Source: Symsagittifera roscoffensis (Eukaryota; Xenacoelomorpha; Acoela; Convolutidae). From it: a stretch of DNA of 64,000 nucleotides. The notes beneath the pieces were generated by a model, which was not told where the DNA came from, ran no database searches, and saw only the letters and a list, made by a program, of their open reading frames with translations. Positions within the stretch are counted from its first letter, which is position 1. The number at the start of each line of letters is the position of its first letter. Made by a program: the position numbers and the translations under genes. Location: assembly GCF_963678635.1 (NCBI RefSeq), contig NC_087066.1, forward strand, positions 60,296,875 through 60,360,874. The letters run 5' to 3'. Of the stretch, positions 54,634 to 64,000 are shown in pieces.

Positions 54634-54836
54634 TGATGATGATGACGATGCTCTTGATGTTGTTGTTGTTGATGATGGTGATGATGATGTGATTGTTGTT
54701 GTTGATGATGGCGATGGTGGGGATGGGGACGTGAAGGTGGGGGATTGATCACGTGATGATGGGTTCCGATTTCGCTCTGAAGACTTTGCTGATGGGCTGC
54801 AATCTCCGCCAATCTTTGATGAAGATTTGCCAACAT
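54634..54836 (-). CDS. Candidate first coding exon, His/Gln-rich, broken by the gap
   Basis: On the minus strand an ATG at 54836 opens MLANLHQRLAEIAAHQQSLQ, an amphipathic Leu/Gln helix. Then come Pro-His-rich sequence and long His and Gln runs that enter the 200-N gap. Such runs are common in transcription factors. By strand and position it could be the first exon of the zinc-finger gene. The exon end lies in the gap, so the link cannot be shown. Confidence 0.4.
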
Positions 54837-56250
54837 TTTGACAAATTTTGAAACTATCTTTCAGAAGAGTGAAACTTTTGACAACTTTTTCTCGCAAATT
54901 TGAGATAACTTTTGAAAATTTTATAGCATTATCGTATAATTTATGGGATCAGTATCACGCTATGAGAATTGTCTAAGATCGCAGTTTTGATAAATAAAGC
55001 GTTTTTTGCTGAAAAAACAGCGATCGATTAACAGTTTAGTATTTTTTTTTCAAATACTTTTGGTGCTCAATAATTTAGGAAAGTGAGTTAATCAAAGCTG
55101 CTTTACGCAAAACTGGGATAACTATCAGCGAAAAAGGCATAACGGTAAAAAAAAAAACAACAAGCGAAAAGTGAAATAAAAGATGGCGATGAATCAGAGA
55201 AACTTGCCTCGAAAAGAGGGAATTAAAAATCCAGGCTCTTTCTTCTACACCAAGGCAGAAATGAAGAATTATGCGTGAGTATACTCCCCAGTGAAAAGTG
55301 AAATAAAGGACGGCGGCGACGATGAAGTCTATCAGCTGAAAATGAAGTTACTATTATATATATATTTTTTAAAAAAGAGGATTTGAGCAATAAAAACCGA
55401 ACTGTTTTGCAAGATGAGTAATCCGAGCGAAGGAAGAAAGATACCGACTTGGAACTGTACTACCAAATTAAAATCTGGAAAAGGAAAATAAGGCTAGCTA
55501 TAATAAAAGACAGAAAAAATGGAAAAATGACTCGCACCGCGAAAACAGCAACTTGAATATAACAGATATTTAAGAGGAAAAAAACGACGTTGGCAATACA
55601 CTTGTAACCAGAAATACTCAATTCTCAACCAACACATCAGCGAGCTCTCAGTCTTATAGAATTACAACTAAATTGAGTTATGCTCATAACGAATCTTAGA
55701 AAAATCGTCCCTTTTATAGGAATTAAATAAAAAATAGCCTTCAATCTTGTGGTGGTTAATATTTCAGTGTACAAAGTAAATCGGTTCCTAAGCTGGTAAA
55801 AAATAAGGTAAAGAGAATGAAAATAAGTAAACAAAGAAAAAATAAGTTGCCTTTTGCCTCAGCCAAATTACTCATTTTATGGTCGCATTTGCTTTGCGGT
55901 ATGGAATGAATTACATTTAGTATCTCGTCACATGAGCATGAGTCACTTTTTTGAGCATATTGCGGAAATTTAAAATGAAATGGCGTGCTTAGTGACTGGG
56001 GGATGGCAAAAGATATTGACAAAAATGAGAAAATTAAACAGAATCGAAAAATACGGGTATAATATGTTATTAACGCTGTCGTTGACTTGAAGATATAAGA
56101 TGACAAATTATACCGGCTCAACAAAAGTAGGTAGCAAAAAGTAAACAAATCAAATATTGAAGAGTAGAGAACGCGGCGGTAAAATTACCAAAAATGACCG
56201 AACACTTCTATGGTCTAAATTGCAAATAGCAGTTGTGTAAATGTTGAGAT
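54837..56250. other. Spacer, no gene seen
   Basis: AT-rich. A short direct repeat (AAAAGTGAAATAAA followed by GATGGCG or GGACGGCG) occurs near 55168 and 55292. No splice-compatible coding exon was found. Confidence 0.45.
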
Positions 56251-56822
56251 ATAAGCAGGCCGTTTACGATGTATTGTACCAAGCAGGACCAAGCCAAGCC
56301 GTGTTTTTGAAATTCAAACTGAGAAATTGGCCTTAAGTGAGCAAATAAATTGTGAGCAGATCCAATTCATCCCCCATCCAGGCACGGAAGACTGTGACCG
56401 TCGCTTGAGCTGGTCTAATTGAAGTTTATTGCGCCGTTTCCACATTAAGTTTGAACTTGGAGGATGTTAACTTGGTCTTTTTTTTCTCCTAAACATATCG
56501 ACTCCTAATTCCTAAATTAAAAATTTGTTTTGTATACAATTATGAGTTGTTATGGGTGTTGGGTCTTTCCTGTTTTAAGTTTCTACAGAAAAGATTCTTG
56601 TCAGTAAAAAAACTGCGATTCAATTTGCATATCGTTAAATTCATCGATTAACCAGTGTTTCTAATTTTTCAAATTTCTGTTGGATCAAGTTAACATCCTC
56701 CCCCCCCCCCTCCCCCTGAAAAAATTAAGATCCTCCGCCCCAGCGCTTAAATTAAATTAAATTTGCTAAGCGCTATATGTAAAATGCTCGATTCTGATTG
56801 GCTGAAAATTCCCAACTTAGAA

Positions 56823-56876
56823 CCAAGTTAACATCCTCCACCCTAAACGTGTTTAGGGGGGAGGATGTTAACTTGG
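56823..56876. repeat. 54-bp near-perfect palindrome, unit 1
   Basis: The arms CCAAGTTAACATCCTCC and GGAGGATGTTAACTTGG flank a CCCTAAACGTGTTTAGGG centre that is itself palindromic. Repeated at 60406-60458 in unit 2. A half-arm (GGAGGATGTTAACTTGG) also occurs at about 56458, and the inverse (CAAGTTAACATCCTCC) near 56687. These mark termini of small elements. Confidence 0.9.
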
Positions 56877-57280
56877 TCCTTTCTGTTTTGTTTGTTATTA
56901 CAAAATTATTTATACTGAGTGGTTCTAGGTAAATAAGACGACAAGACATTAAGAGACATGACATTTGGGACGACAAATGAGAGTTACAACATTCAAAGTA
57001 CGAATTGCTGGAGCTTAAGCGGTTTATATTTCTCAGAAAATCCATAAAGAATTCGCGTGTAGCGCCGACTTAAAGTCCCATCAGAAACGGTTGTCGTCTT
57101 AACAGCTGAAGTCTTATTTGCCGGATACCCTATTCTATTGAGAATTATCGTTTTCAAACTCAAGAATTGGACGAATGGCACGACGATGAGATGACGATGA
57201 AAATACTCGCGCTGTGTTTGTTAACAAATCGGACACCGCGCGCCTTTTCTAGTTAAGATGAGCTTGCATTCGCTGTTACC

Positions 57281-57560
57281 GGGTGTAGGACAACTAGCCG
57301 AAGGGAGGTCAAGTCAAAAAGACTCGATTCATCATCAATTCAACTTTATTGTGTACATTTGTAGAAATCAAAAGCAAATTTAGCCTATGAAAACTAGCTG
57401 ATTGTAATTAAATGACATTCTCGGCTGTTCAAACCTTTGAAAAAGACCAGTCAATTGTATTGAACAACCAATAAACCCAATAACTTTCAAATAAACCAAA
57501 TTTTGTGACATTTTGAGAAAATGTTCGTCTTGAAGTCTCGTCGGCCTTGTGTCCGGCAAC
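57281..57560. mobile_element. Old inverted-repeat element of the GGGTGCCGGACA family
   Basis: The left end is GGGTGTAGGACAACTAGCCG. The right end, inverted, is GTTGCCGGACACAAGGCCGA. Both resemble the termini of the 456-bp element at 61042. In unit 2 the left end is missing (deleted near 60835) while the right end persists near 60980-61010. No target duplication is evident, which fits an older insertion. Confidence 0.5.
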
Positions 57561-57680
57561 TGGCAGCCAGTTTGCTGCGCGTGAGTCTTTATGATTGACA
57601 AATCAAATTTTGTTTACCAACTTAGTGTACAGGTAATAAGTTGAAAGAATGCAGTTGATGGCGTTAGTCGTTACGTAAAG

Positions 57681-57893
57681 TGGGAGTGCGGCCAGTATTT
57701 AGACAGCCGCGTATTCATACTGGTCAGTATTTAGACAAATACTGTTTCAACCAATCAGAATCGAGAAAAAACATAAATAATCCAAAATAAATAATAATTA
57801 TTTATTAATTTCTTCTTTGTCTCGATTCTGATTGGTTGAAACAGTATTTGTCTAAATACTGACCAGTATGAATACGCGGCTGTCTAAATACTG
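57681..57893. mobile_element. Foldback (MITE-like) element, about 210 bp
   Basis: Two long arms are nearly perfect inverted copies: CAGTATTTAGACAGCCGCG, then TTTCAACCAATCAGAATCGA, and the inverse on the right. They are separated by a short AT-rich loop (AATAATAATTATTTATTAAT). Unit 2 of the surrounding duplication lacks it at 61590. The flanks repeat GTAAAGTGG-AGTG on both sides, suggesting a duplicated target of roughly 15-20 bp or a mutated one. Confidence 0.8.
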
Positions 57894-58389
57894 ACATGTA
57901 ACCCGTAAAGTGGCAGTGGTAAGAAGATAAGTCAGTAAGCAGACAAATTATACAACTCCTTTATCTAAGGCAGTTTTTTTGCTGAACAACTGTTTCGGTT
58001 TGAAACAATAGTTTTACAATCTGTTTGAGTAAGTATTGCAGAGTTACGCTTGATAACTTGGATCTTGTTAACTTATTCCCCCCCCCCCTATTTCGACTTT
58101 CAGAAATTCAACTTTGGCTGTCACATTTTCAATAGCTTAAGACAATTCTCAGAAAATATACTTAATTAAAAATTTTTATGTAGGTACTATAAAGATACAG
58201 TGCTGATTTAAATTAACCGGACAAAACGCGTTAAACTTGAAATTTAAAACGCATTTTTCTCCAATTGGGTTGAGTTTAGGTGAAAACTTATTAAAACAAA
58301 ACTTGCTTAAAGTTTTAGCAGAATTAAAATGGTGTAATTTATTTCGCGAAATTCGGGCCCGAAATTTGGTGGCGTGTCACGGAGCCGAA

Positions 58390-58490
58390 TACCCGGATAG
58401 CCGAAAAATAAATTCGTTCCCGGATAGCCGAAAAAAAAATTCGTTCCCGGATAGCCGAAAAACAAATTCGTTCCCGGATAGCCGAAATTT
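58390..58490 (+). repeat. 27-bp tandem repeat, four units, unit 1
   Basis: CCCGGATAGCCGAAAAA followed by AAATTCGTT, four times with the last unit shortened. The inverse (CGGCTATCCGGGAATGCGGC) occurs once at about 59222. Repeated in unit 2 at about 62072-62170. Confidence 0.9.
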
Positions 58491-58509
58491 TAAATCTACT
58501 TAACAATTA

Positions 58510-58557
58510 CCCCCCCCCCCCCCCTCCATTCCTTAATGGGGGGGGGGGGGGGGGGGG
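58510..58557. repeat. C15-loop-G20 homopolymer hairpin, unit 1
   Basis: A run of 15 C (58510-58524), a 13-base spacer (TCCATTCCTTAAT) and a run of 20 G (58538-58557). In unit 2 the same site is C13/G17 (62192-62234). A further long G-run is near 58795-58820 and 62470-62495. Lengths may be inexact because of sequencing errors in homopolymers. Confidence 0.85.
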
Positions 58558-59888
58558 AGATCCCACAAACTTACTTGAAAAACATTGTTTTCTTATTTGG
58601 GTTACCCCATTTCTCTACCATCTCACCCACACACTTAGTCCCATCATTCTTTTTTCCCCTCCGCCTAATTACCCCTCCCCCCTGCCCACATTCACCCCAC
58701 CATGCCCCCCGGCAAAAAAATACTATTACGGGCCCCCAACCTAAATTATAATGACAATGCACGGGCGGATCTAGGGTTTTCTTGGGGGAATGGGAGGGGG
58801 GGGGGGGGGGGGAGGGGGGGGAGGGAAATAATTAAAAACAAGCCAAGAATGCCGTTTTGTGATTTTTTGAAAAATTTTGATTAAAAAATTGCGTTTTTCA
58901 GCGAGTGCTGGTGCTGCCTTTTAAAATTAGTATATATTGAAAAGTTTTAGGTCTGTGCCCCGAAAATGGATATCATAAAAAATTCCAAAGAGAGACTTGG
59001 TGAGGGGGTCTCCAAAGAGATGGTTGGTGAGGGTGTCGAATCCCTGTAGCAGTCGGGCTTTTTTTGTTAATTAATTCAAAGAAAAGTATTAGCCAATCAA
59101 ATCTCTTGAAAATGTGCGGAATTTCGTTAGCTAACAGGGTGCAAAATTTTGAGGCACATTTTTATCCAGTCAAAATGCATCTCAAAATGCATATAATTAA
59201 AACCGGAGATGTTTAGTTTTTCGGCTATCCGGGAATGCGGCTCCGTGGGTACGCACTCGAAATTTTAGCCCAAAAATGGGTCATTTTGGCTTTTCTTAGT
59301 TAATCAAAGATTACGCCAAAAATACTCGGACGATCACAGACATAATTATATCAAAGTGAGCCCCTTACGTAGCTCAACAAACTTTAAGAAGGGTATTTTC
59401 TCCAAAAAAATTGCAAATTGTTTAAAAATTGTTTTTAAATAGAAAGTTGGTATTTTATATTGTAAAAACGACCTTTTTTGTCTATCAAACAAAAATAAAA
59501 TATTTTATACAATTTTTTGGAGGTTATGCCCTTCTTAAAGTTTGTTGGGCTACGTAAGGGGCTCACTTTGATATAATTATGTCTGTGATCGTCCGAGTAT
59601 TTTTGGCGTAATTTTTGATTAACTAAGCAATGACCCTTTTTTGGGGTAAAATTTCGGGCCCGAATTTTGCAAAATAAATTACACCATATTAATTCTGCTA
59701 AAATTTTAAGCAAAATTTGTCCTCATAATTTTTCACCTAAACTCAACTCAATTTGAGAAAAACGGGTTTTAAATTTCAAGTTTAATGCGGTTTGTCCTGT
59801 TAATTTAAATCAGCACTGTAGTAGCTAATACAAATTAGAACGCGCGAAAATAAAAACCCAATTATTTTTTGACATTTTTGAAATGCAC

Positions 59889-62800
59889 ATAAGCAGGCCG
59901 TTTACGATGTATTGTACCAAGCAGGACCACGCCAAGCCGTGTTTTTGAAATTCAAACTGAGAAATTGGCCTAAGTGAGCAAATAAATTGTGAGCAGATCC
60001 AATTCATCCCCCATCCAGGCACGGAAGACTGTGACCGTCGCTTGAGCTGGACTAATTGAAGTTTATTGCGCCGTTTCCACATTAAGTTTGAACTTGGAGG
60101 ATGTTAACTTGGTCTTTTTTTTGTACACCACTTCAAACATATCGACTCCTAATTCCTAAATTGTTTTGTATACAATTATGTGTTGTTATGGGTGTTGGGT
60201 CTTTCCTGTTTTGAGTTTCTACAGTAAAGATTCTTGTCAGTAAAAAACTGCGATTCAATTTGCATATCGTTAAATTCATCGATTAACCAGTGTTTCTAAT
60301 TTTTCAAATTTCTATTGGATCAAGTTAACATCCTTCCCCCCCCCCTCCCCCTGAAAAAATTAAGATCCTCCACCCCAGCGCTTAAATTAAATTCCCAACT
60401 TAGAACCAAGTTAACATCCTCCCCCTAAACGTGTTTAGGGGGGAGGATGTTAACTTGGTCTTTTCTGTTTTGTTTGTTATTACAAAATTATTTATACTGA
60501 GTGGTTCTAGGTAAATAAGACGACAAGACATTAAGACTACATGACATTTGGGACGACAAATGAGAGTTAAAACATTCAAAGTACGAATTGCTGGAGCTTA
60601 AGCGGTTTATATTTCTCTGAAAATCCATTGGAGAATTCGCGTGTAGCGCCGACTTAAAGTCCCATCAGAAACGGTTGTCGTCTTAACAGCTGAAGTCTTA
60701 TTTGCCGGATACCCTATTGAGAATTATGAGCACGATGATGAGATGACGGTGAAAATACTCGCGCTCTGTTTGTTACCAAATCGGACATCGCGCGCCTTTT
60801 CTAGTTAAGATGAGCTTGCATTCGTCGCTGTTACCTGTTGTTAGCTGATTGTAATTAAATGACATTCTCGGCTGTTCACACCTTTGGAAAAGACCAGTCA
60901 ATTGTATTGAACAACCAATAAACCCAATAATTTTCAAATAAACCAAATTTTGTGACATTTTGAGAAAATGTTCGTCTTGAAGTCTCGTCGGCCTAGTGTC
61001 CGGCAACTGGCAGCCAGTTTGCTGCGCGTGAGTCTTTATGAGGGTGCCGGACATCAAGCCGACGGGACTTCAAGCCGAATTGTAAAATTAGGGACTTCAA
61101 GCCGAATAATTCCTTATAAAGTCGTGAAATATGAACAATTTGAAAATTTTTTGAAGAATTTCTGAATTTCATTATCTTTCTTCACTAGTTATTGGCGTTT
61201 GCATATAATTTAAGCCTCCAAATGATGTTCCGGAAAGTTGAAAAGTAAAACATGGTTGAAGGCATTTTTCATGTTTATAATTTATGCATTTCAAAAACCG
61301 GCTGATGTTATTAACGGATGCGAATCACAAGTGGTGCTTTGTCATGAATAACGCTTACTATGGACTAAACTTGCCAAAATTTTAGAAAAGCAACATTTTG
61401 CAGATGATAAAATAGCGTTTTGGGGTGCTTGTAAAGTTTTAATTTCGGCTTGAAGTCCCTTCGGCTTGAAGTCCCGTCGGCTTGTTGTCCTAGACCCTCT
61501 TTATGATTGACAAATTAAATTTTGTTTACCATTTTTTGGGTACAGGTAATAAGTTGAAAGAATGCAGTTGATGGCGTTAGTCGTTACGTAAAGTGGCAGT
61601 GGTAAGAAGATGAGTCAGTAAGCAGATAAAATATTCAACTTCTTTATCTAAGGCAGTTTTTTGCTGAACAACTGTTTCGGTTTGAAACAATTAGTTTTAC
61701 AATCTGTTTGAGCAATTATTGCAAAGTTACGCTTGATATCTTGGATCTTGTTAACTTATCCCCCCCCCCCTATTTCGACTTTCAGAAATTCAACTTTGGC
61801 TGTCACATTTTCAATAGCTTAAGACAATTCTCAGAAAACATACTTAATTAAAAATTTTTATGTAGGTACTATAAAGATACAGTGCTGATTTAAATTAACC
61901 GGAAAAAACGCGTTAAACTTGAAATTTAAAACGCATTTTTCTCCAATTGGGTTGAGTTTAGGTGAAAACTTATTAAAACAAAACTTGCTTAAAGTTTTAG
62001 CAGAATTAAAATGGTGTAATTTATTTCGCGAAATTCGGGCCCGAAATTTGGTGGCGTGTCACGGAGCCGAATACCCGGATAGCCGAAAAATAAATTCGTT
62101 CCCGGATAGCCGAAAAAAAAATTCGTTCCCGGATAGCCGAAAAACAAATTCGTTCCCGGATAGCCGAAATTTTAAATCTACTTAACAATTACCCCCCCCC
62201 CCCCTCCATTCCTTAATGGGGGGGGGGGGGGGGGAGATCCCACAAACTTACTTGAAAAACATTGTTTTCTTATTTGGGTTACCCCATTTCTCTACCATCT
62301 CACCCACACACTTAGTCCCATCATTCTTTTTTCCCCTCCGCCTAATTACCCCTCCCCCTGCCCACATTCACCCCACCATGCCCCCCGGCAAAAAAATACT
62401 ATTACGGGCCCCCAACCTAAATTATAATGACAATGCACGGGCGGATCTAGGGTTTTCTCGGGGGAAGGGGAGGGGGGGGGGGGGGGGAGGGGGGAGAGAA
62501 ATAATTAAAAACAAGCCAAAAATGCCGTTTTGTGATTTTTTGAAAAATTTTGATTAAAAAATTGCGTTTTTCAGCGAGTGCTGGTGCTGCCTTTTAAAAT
62601 TAGTATATATTGCAAAGTTTTAGGTCTGTGCCCGAAAATGGATATCATAAAAAATTCCAAAGAGAGACTTGGTGAGGGGGTCCAAAGAGATGGTTGGTGA
62701 GGGTGTCGAATCCCTGTAGCAGTCGGGCTTTTTTTGTTAATTAATTCAAAGAAAAGTATTAGCCAATCAAATCTCTTGAAAATGTGCGGAATTTCGTTAG

Positions 62801-63560
62801 CTAACAGGCTGCAAAATTTTGAGGCACATTTTTATCCAGTCAAAATGCATCTCAAAATGCATAATTAAAATCGGAGATGTTTAGTTTTTTCGGCTATCCG
62901 GGAATGCGGCTCCGTGGGTACGCACTCGAAATTTTAGCCCAAAAATGGGTCATTTTGGCTTTTCTTAGTTAATCAAAAATTACGCCAAAAATACTCGGAC
63001 GATCACAGACATAATTATATCAAAGTGAGCCCCTTACGTAGCTCAACAAATTTTAAGAAGGGTATTTTCTCCAAAAAAAATTGCAAATTGTTTAAAAATT
63101 GTTTTTAAATAGAAAGTTGGTCTTTTATATTGTAAAAACGACCTTTTTTGTCTATCAAACAAAAATAAAATATTTTATACAATTTTTTGGAGGTTATGCC
63201 CTTCTTAAAGTTTGTGGGGCTACGTAAGGGGCTCACTTTGATATAATTATGTCTGTGATCGTACGAGTATTTTTGGCGTAATTTTTGATTAACTAAGCAA
63301 TGACCCTTTTTTGGGGTAAAATTTCGGGCCCGAATTTTGCAAAATAAATTACACCATATTAATTCTGCTAAAATTTTAAGCAAAATTTGTCCTCATAATT
63401 TTTCACCTAAACTCAACTCAATTTGAGAAAAACGGGTTTTAAATTTCAAGTTTAATGCGTTTTGTCCTGTTAATTTAAATCAGCACTGTAGTAGCTAATA
63501 CAAATAAGAACGCGCGAAAATAAAAACCCAATTATTTTTTGACATTTTCGAAATGCACAT
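59889..63560 (+). repeat. 3.6-kb tandem duplication of nested DNA elements, unit 2
   Basis: This is the second unit, starting ATAAGCAGGCCG directly after the end of unit 1 (GAAATGCAC) and ending GAAATGCACAT at about 63560. Compared with unit 1 it lost sequence near 60835 (a 57281-type left end), lacks the foldback at 61590, and gained the 456-bp element. It is older than the 1.54-kb duplication, judging by divergence. Confidence 0.9.
61042..61497. mobile_element. 456-bp inverted-repeat DNA element with 9-bp target duplication (Mutator-like MITE)
   Basis: It is flanked on both sides by TCTTTATGA (61033-61041 and 61498-61506). The empty site with a single TCTTTATGA is preserved in unit 1 at 57586-57594. 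Ends: GGGTGCCGGACATCAAGCCG on the left; inverted right end GGGTCTAGGACAACAAGCCG. Both continue ACGGGACTTCAAGCCGAA. The subterminal GGGACTTCAAGCCGAA is repeated a second time at each end. From family knowledge, 9-bp duplications with long G-started repeats fit the Mutator superfamily, though other families cannot be excluded. It has no coding capacity. Confidence 0.85.
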
Positions 63561-63653
63561 TTTTTACAGCAATGTATGTCAAAAATAATACATGCACAGG
63601 GGGGGGATAGTTAACAAGGCCCAAAATGGAGGAGAAATAGTTAACAAGATCCG
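61742..63653. mobile_element. Large foldback-type element in unit 2 with GTTAAC termini
   Basis: GGATCTTGTTAACTTATCCC at 61742 and its inverse TAGTTAACAAGATCC at about 63639-63653 could be the outer termini. Inner arms lie at about 61878-62052 and 63316-63489, with a nested inverted pair at about 62990-63070 and 63188-63270. The right end also shows a second TAGTTAACAAGGCC at about 63609. The layout parallels 58070-59819. Confidence 0.6.
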
Positions 63654-63756
63654 ATATCTTTTTTCAGCCAATCAGATTTGAGTATTGTCAAACTTGACAG
63701 CTTACTGACTGTCCGCTCACACCGGTGTTAGCGTTTTCTTCAAACTAGAGAGAGAC

Positions 63757-64000
63757 GGATGCCGGACATCAGGCCGACGGGACTTAGAGCCGAATTGTAA
63801 ACACAGAGACTTCAAGCCAAAAATTTTCTTCAAAAGTTCCGAATTTGCAAATAAAAGAAATTTTTTTGATTATTTTCTTCAATTCATGAAAAATCTCCAA
63901 CATTTATTTAGTTTTTCGCATAATTTGAGCTTTTCAAGGGGTTTTAAGAGGGCTTTTAACCCCCAATCTCATTTTAATATGACAAGCTTATGGGTACTTT
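63757..64000 (+). mobile_element. Left end of another GGGTGCCGGACA-family element, cut by the window end
   Basis: GGATGCCGGACATCAGGCCG, then ACGGGACTTAGAGCCGAATT and a weaker second GAGACTTCAAGCC, match the left terminus of the 456-bp element. Its right end is beyond the window. The internal sequence after about 63830 is AT-rich and only loosely similar. Confidence 0.6.

Larger units (their letters stand above)
58070..59819. mobile_element. Large foldback-type element in unit 1 with nested inverted repeats
   Basis: A GGATCTTGTTAACTTATTCC terminus (58070) is followed by a C-run. Long arms at about 58197-58370 and 59646-59819 are inverted copies of one another (ACAGTGCTGATTTAAATTAA on the left, its inverse on the right). 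A second inverted pair lies inside, at about 59308-59400 and 59518-59610 (CTCGGACGATCACAGACATA and its inverse). In between are a 27-bp tandem repeat and a C-run/G-run hairpin. No transposase is seen, so it is non-autonomous. Confidence 0.7.
56251..59888 (+). repeat. 3.6-kb tandem duplication of nested DNA elements, unit 1
   Basis: It begins ATAAGCAGGCCGTTTACG and is repeated at 59889 with a period of about 3640-3670 bp. Units share most sequence with scattered substitutions, homopolymer differences and several clean indels. Unit 1 has a foldback element at 57681-57893 that unit 2 lacks. Unit 2 has a 456-bp insertion at 61042-61497 that unit 1 lacks. No gene is supported: frames open on both strands reflect the inverted repeats. 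Confidence 0.9.

Noticed and set aside
58237-63383. Small frames at 58237-58503, 59435-59713, 61919-62185 and 63105-63383
   Set aside because: They are the same inverted-repeat arms read from opposite strands, plus the 27-bp repeat. No protein family matches.

Overview
The window is nuclear DNA of an animal, most likely an invertebrate. It is AT-rich and full of transposable elements, with GT-AG introns as short as 67 bp. It carries a spliced snurportin-1 gene and a zinc-finger gene whose finger pair resembles the tramtrack/BTB-ZF class. It also holds Gypsy, Copia and LINE retroelements, tRNA-headed repeats, and a 200-N assembly gap. Nothing here looks bacterial, and I cannot name the species from sequence alone.

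Left third (1-29.3 kb), a nest of mobile DNA. Positions 1-4.6 kb hold a G-poor, A/C-rich block with the decayed remains of an endogenous viral-type envelope glycoprotein and flanking membrane and Pro/Ser/Thr-rich segments. After about 1.8 kb of unassigned DNA come a decayed LINE (7.4-9.45 kb, minus) and a decayed Copia element (minus). The Copia element is split in two (9.74-12.3 kb and 27.96-29.3 kb) by a complete, young-looking Ty3/Gypsy element of 15,658 bp (12306-27963, minus). That element has 881-bp LTRs that look identical by eye and one uninterrupted 2935-codon gag-pol. It also has a coiled-coil reading frame in the env position and a 2.5-kb leader containing a 14-bp minisatellite. The hexamer CTTGAG, read on the element's sense strand, occurs roughly ten times more often than chance throughout the element, in coding and non-coding parts alike.

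Middle (29.8-54.8 kb), host genes. Snurportin-1, the m3G-cap/snRNP nuclear import adaptor, reads rightward from 29795 to 33043 in eight exons, starting about 490 bp from the Copia remnant. On the other strand a C2H2 zinc-finger transcription factor occupies 39918-43709. Phase-compatible candidate upstream exons lie at 51.4-52.1 kb, and a possible His/Gln-rich first exon lies at 54.4-54.8 kb, broken by the gap. Introns and spacers hold hairpin-ended tRNA-bearing repeats, a five-copy dispersed repeat, a 1.54-kb near-identical tandem duplication (46196-49278) and small inverted-repeat elements.

Right end (56.25-63.56 kb), a tandem duplication of about 3.65 kb built of nested non-autonomous DNA elements. 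The two copies differ by clean insertions. One of them is a 456-bp inverted-repeat element flanked by a 9-bp target duplication, with the empty site preserved in the other copy. Another copy of that family runs off the right edge.
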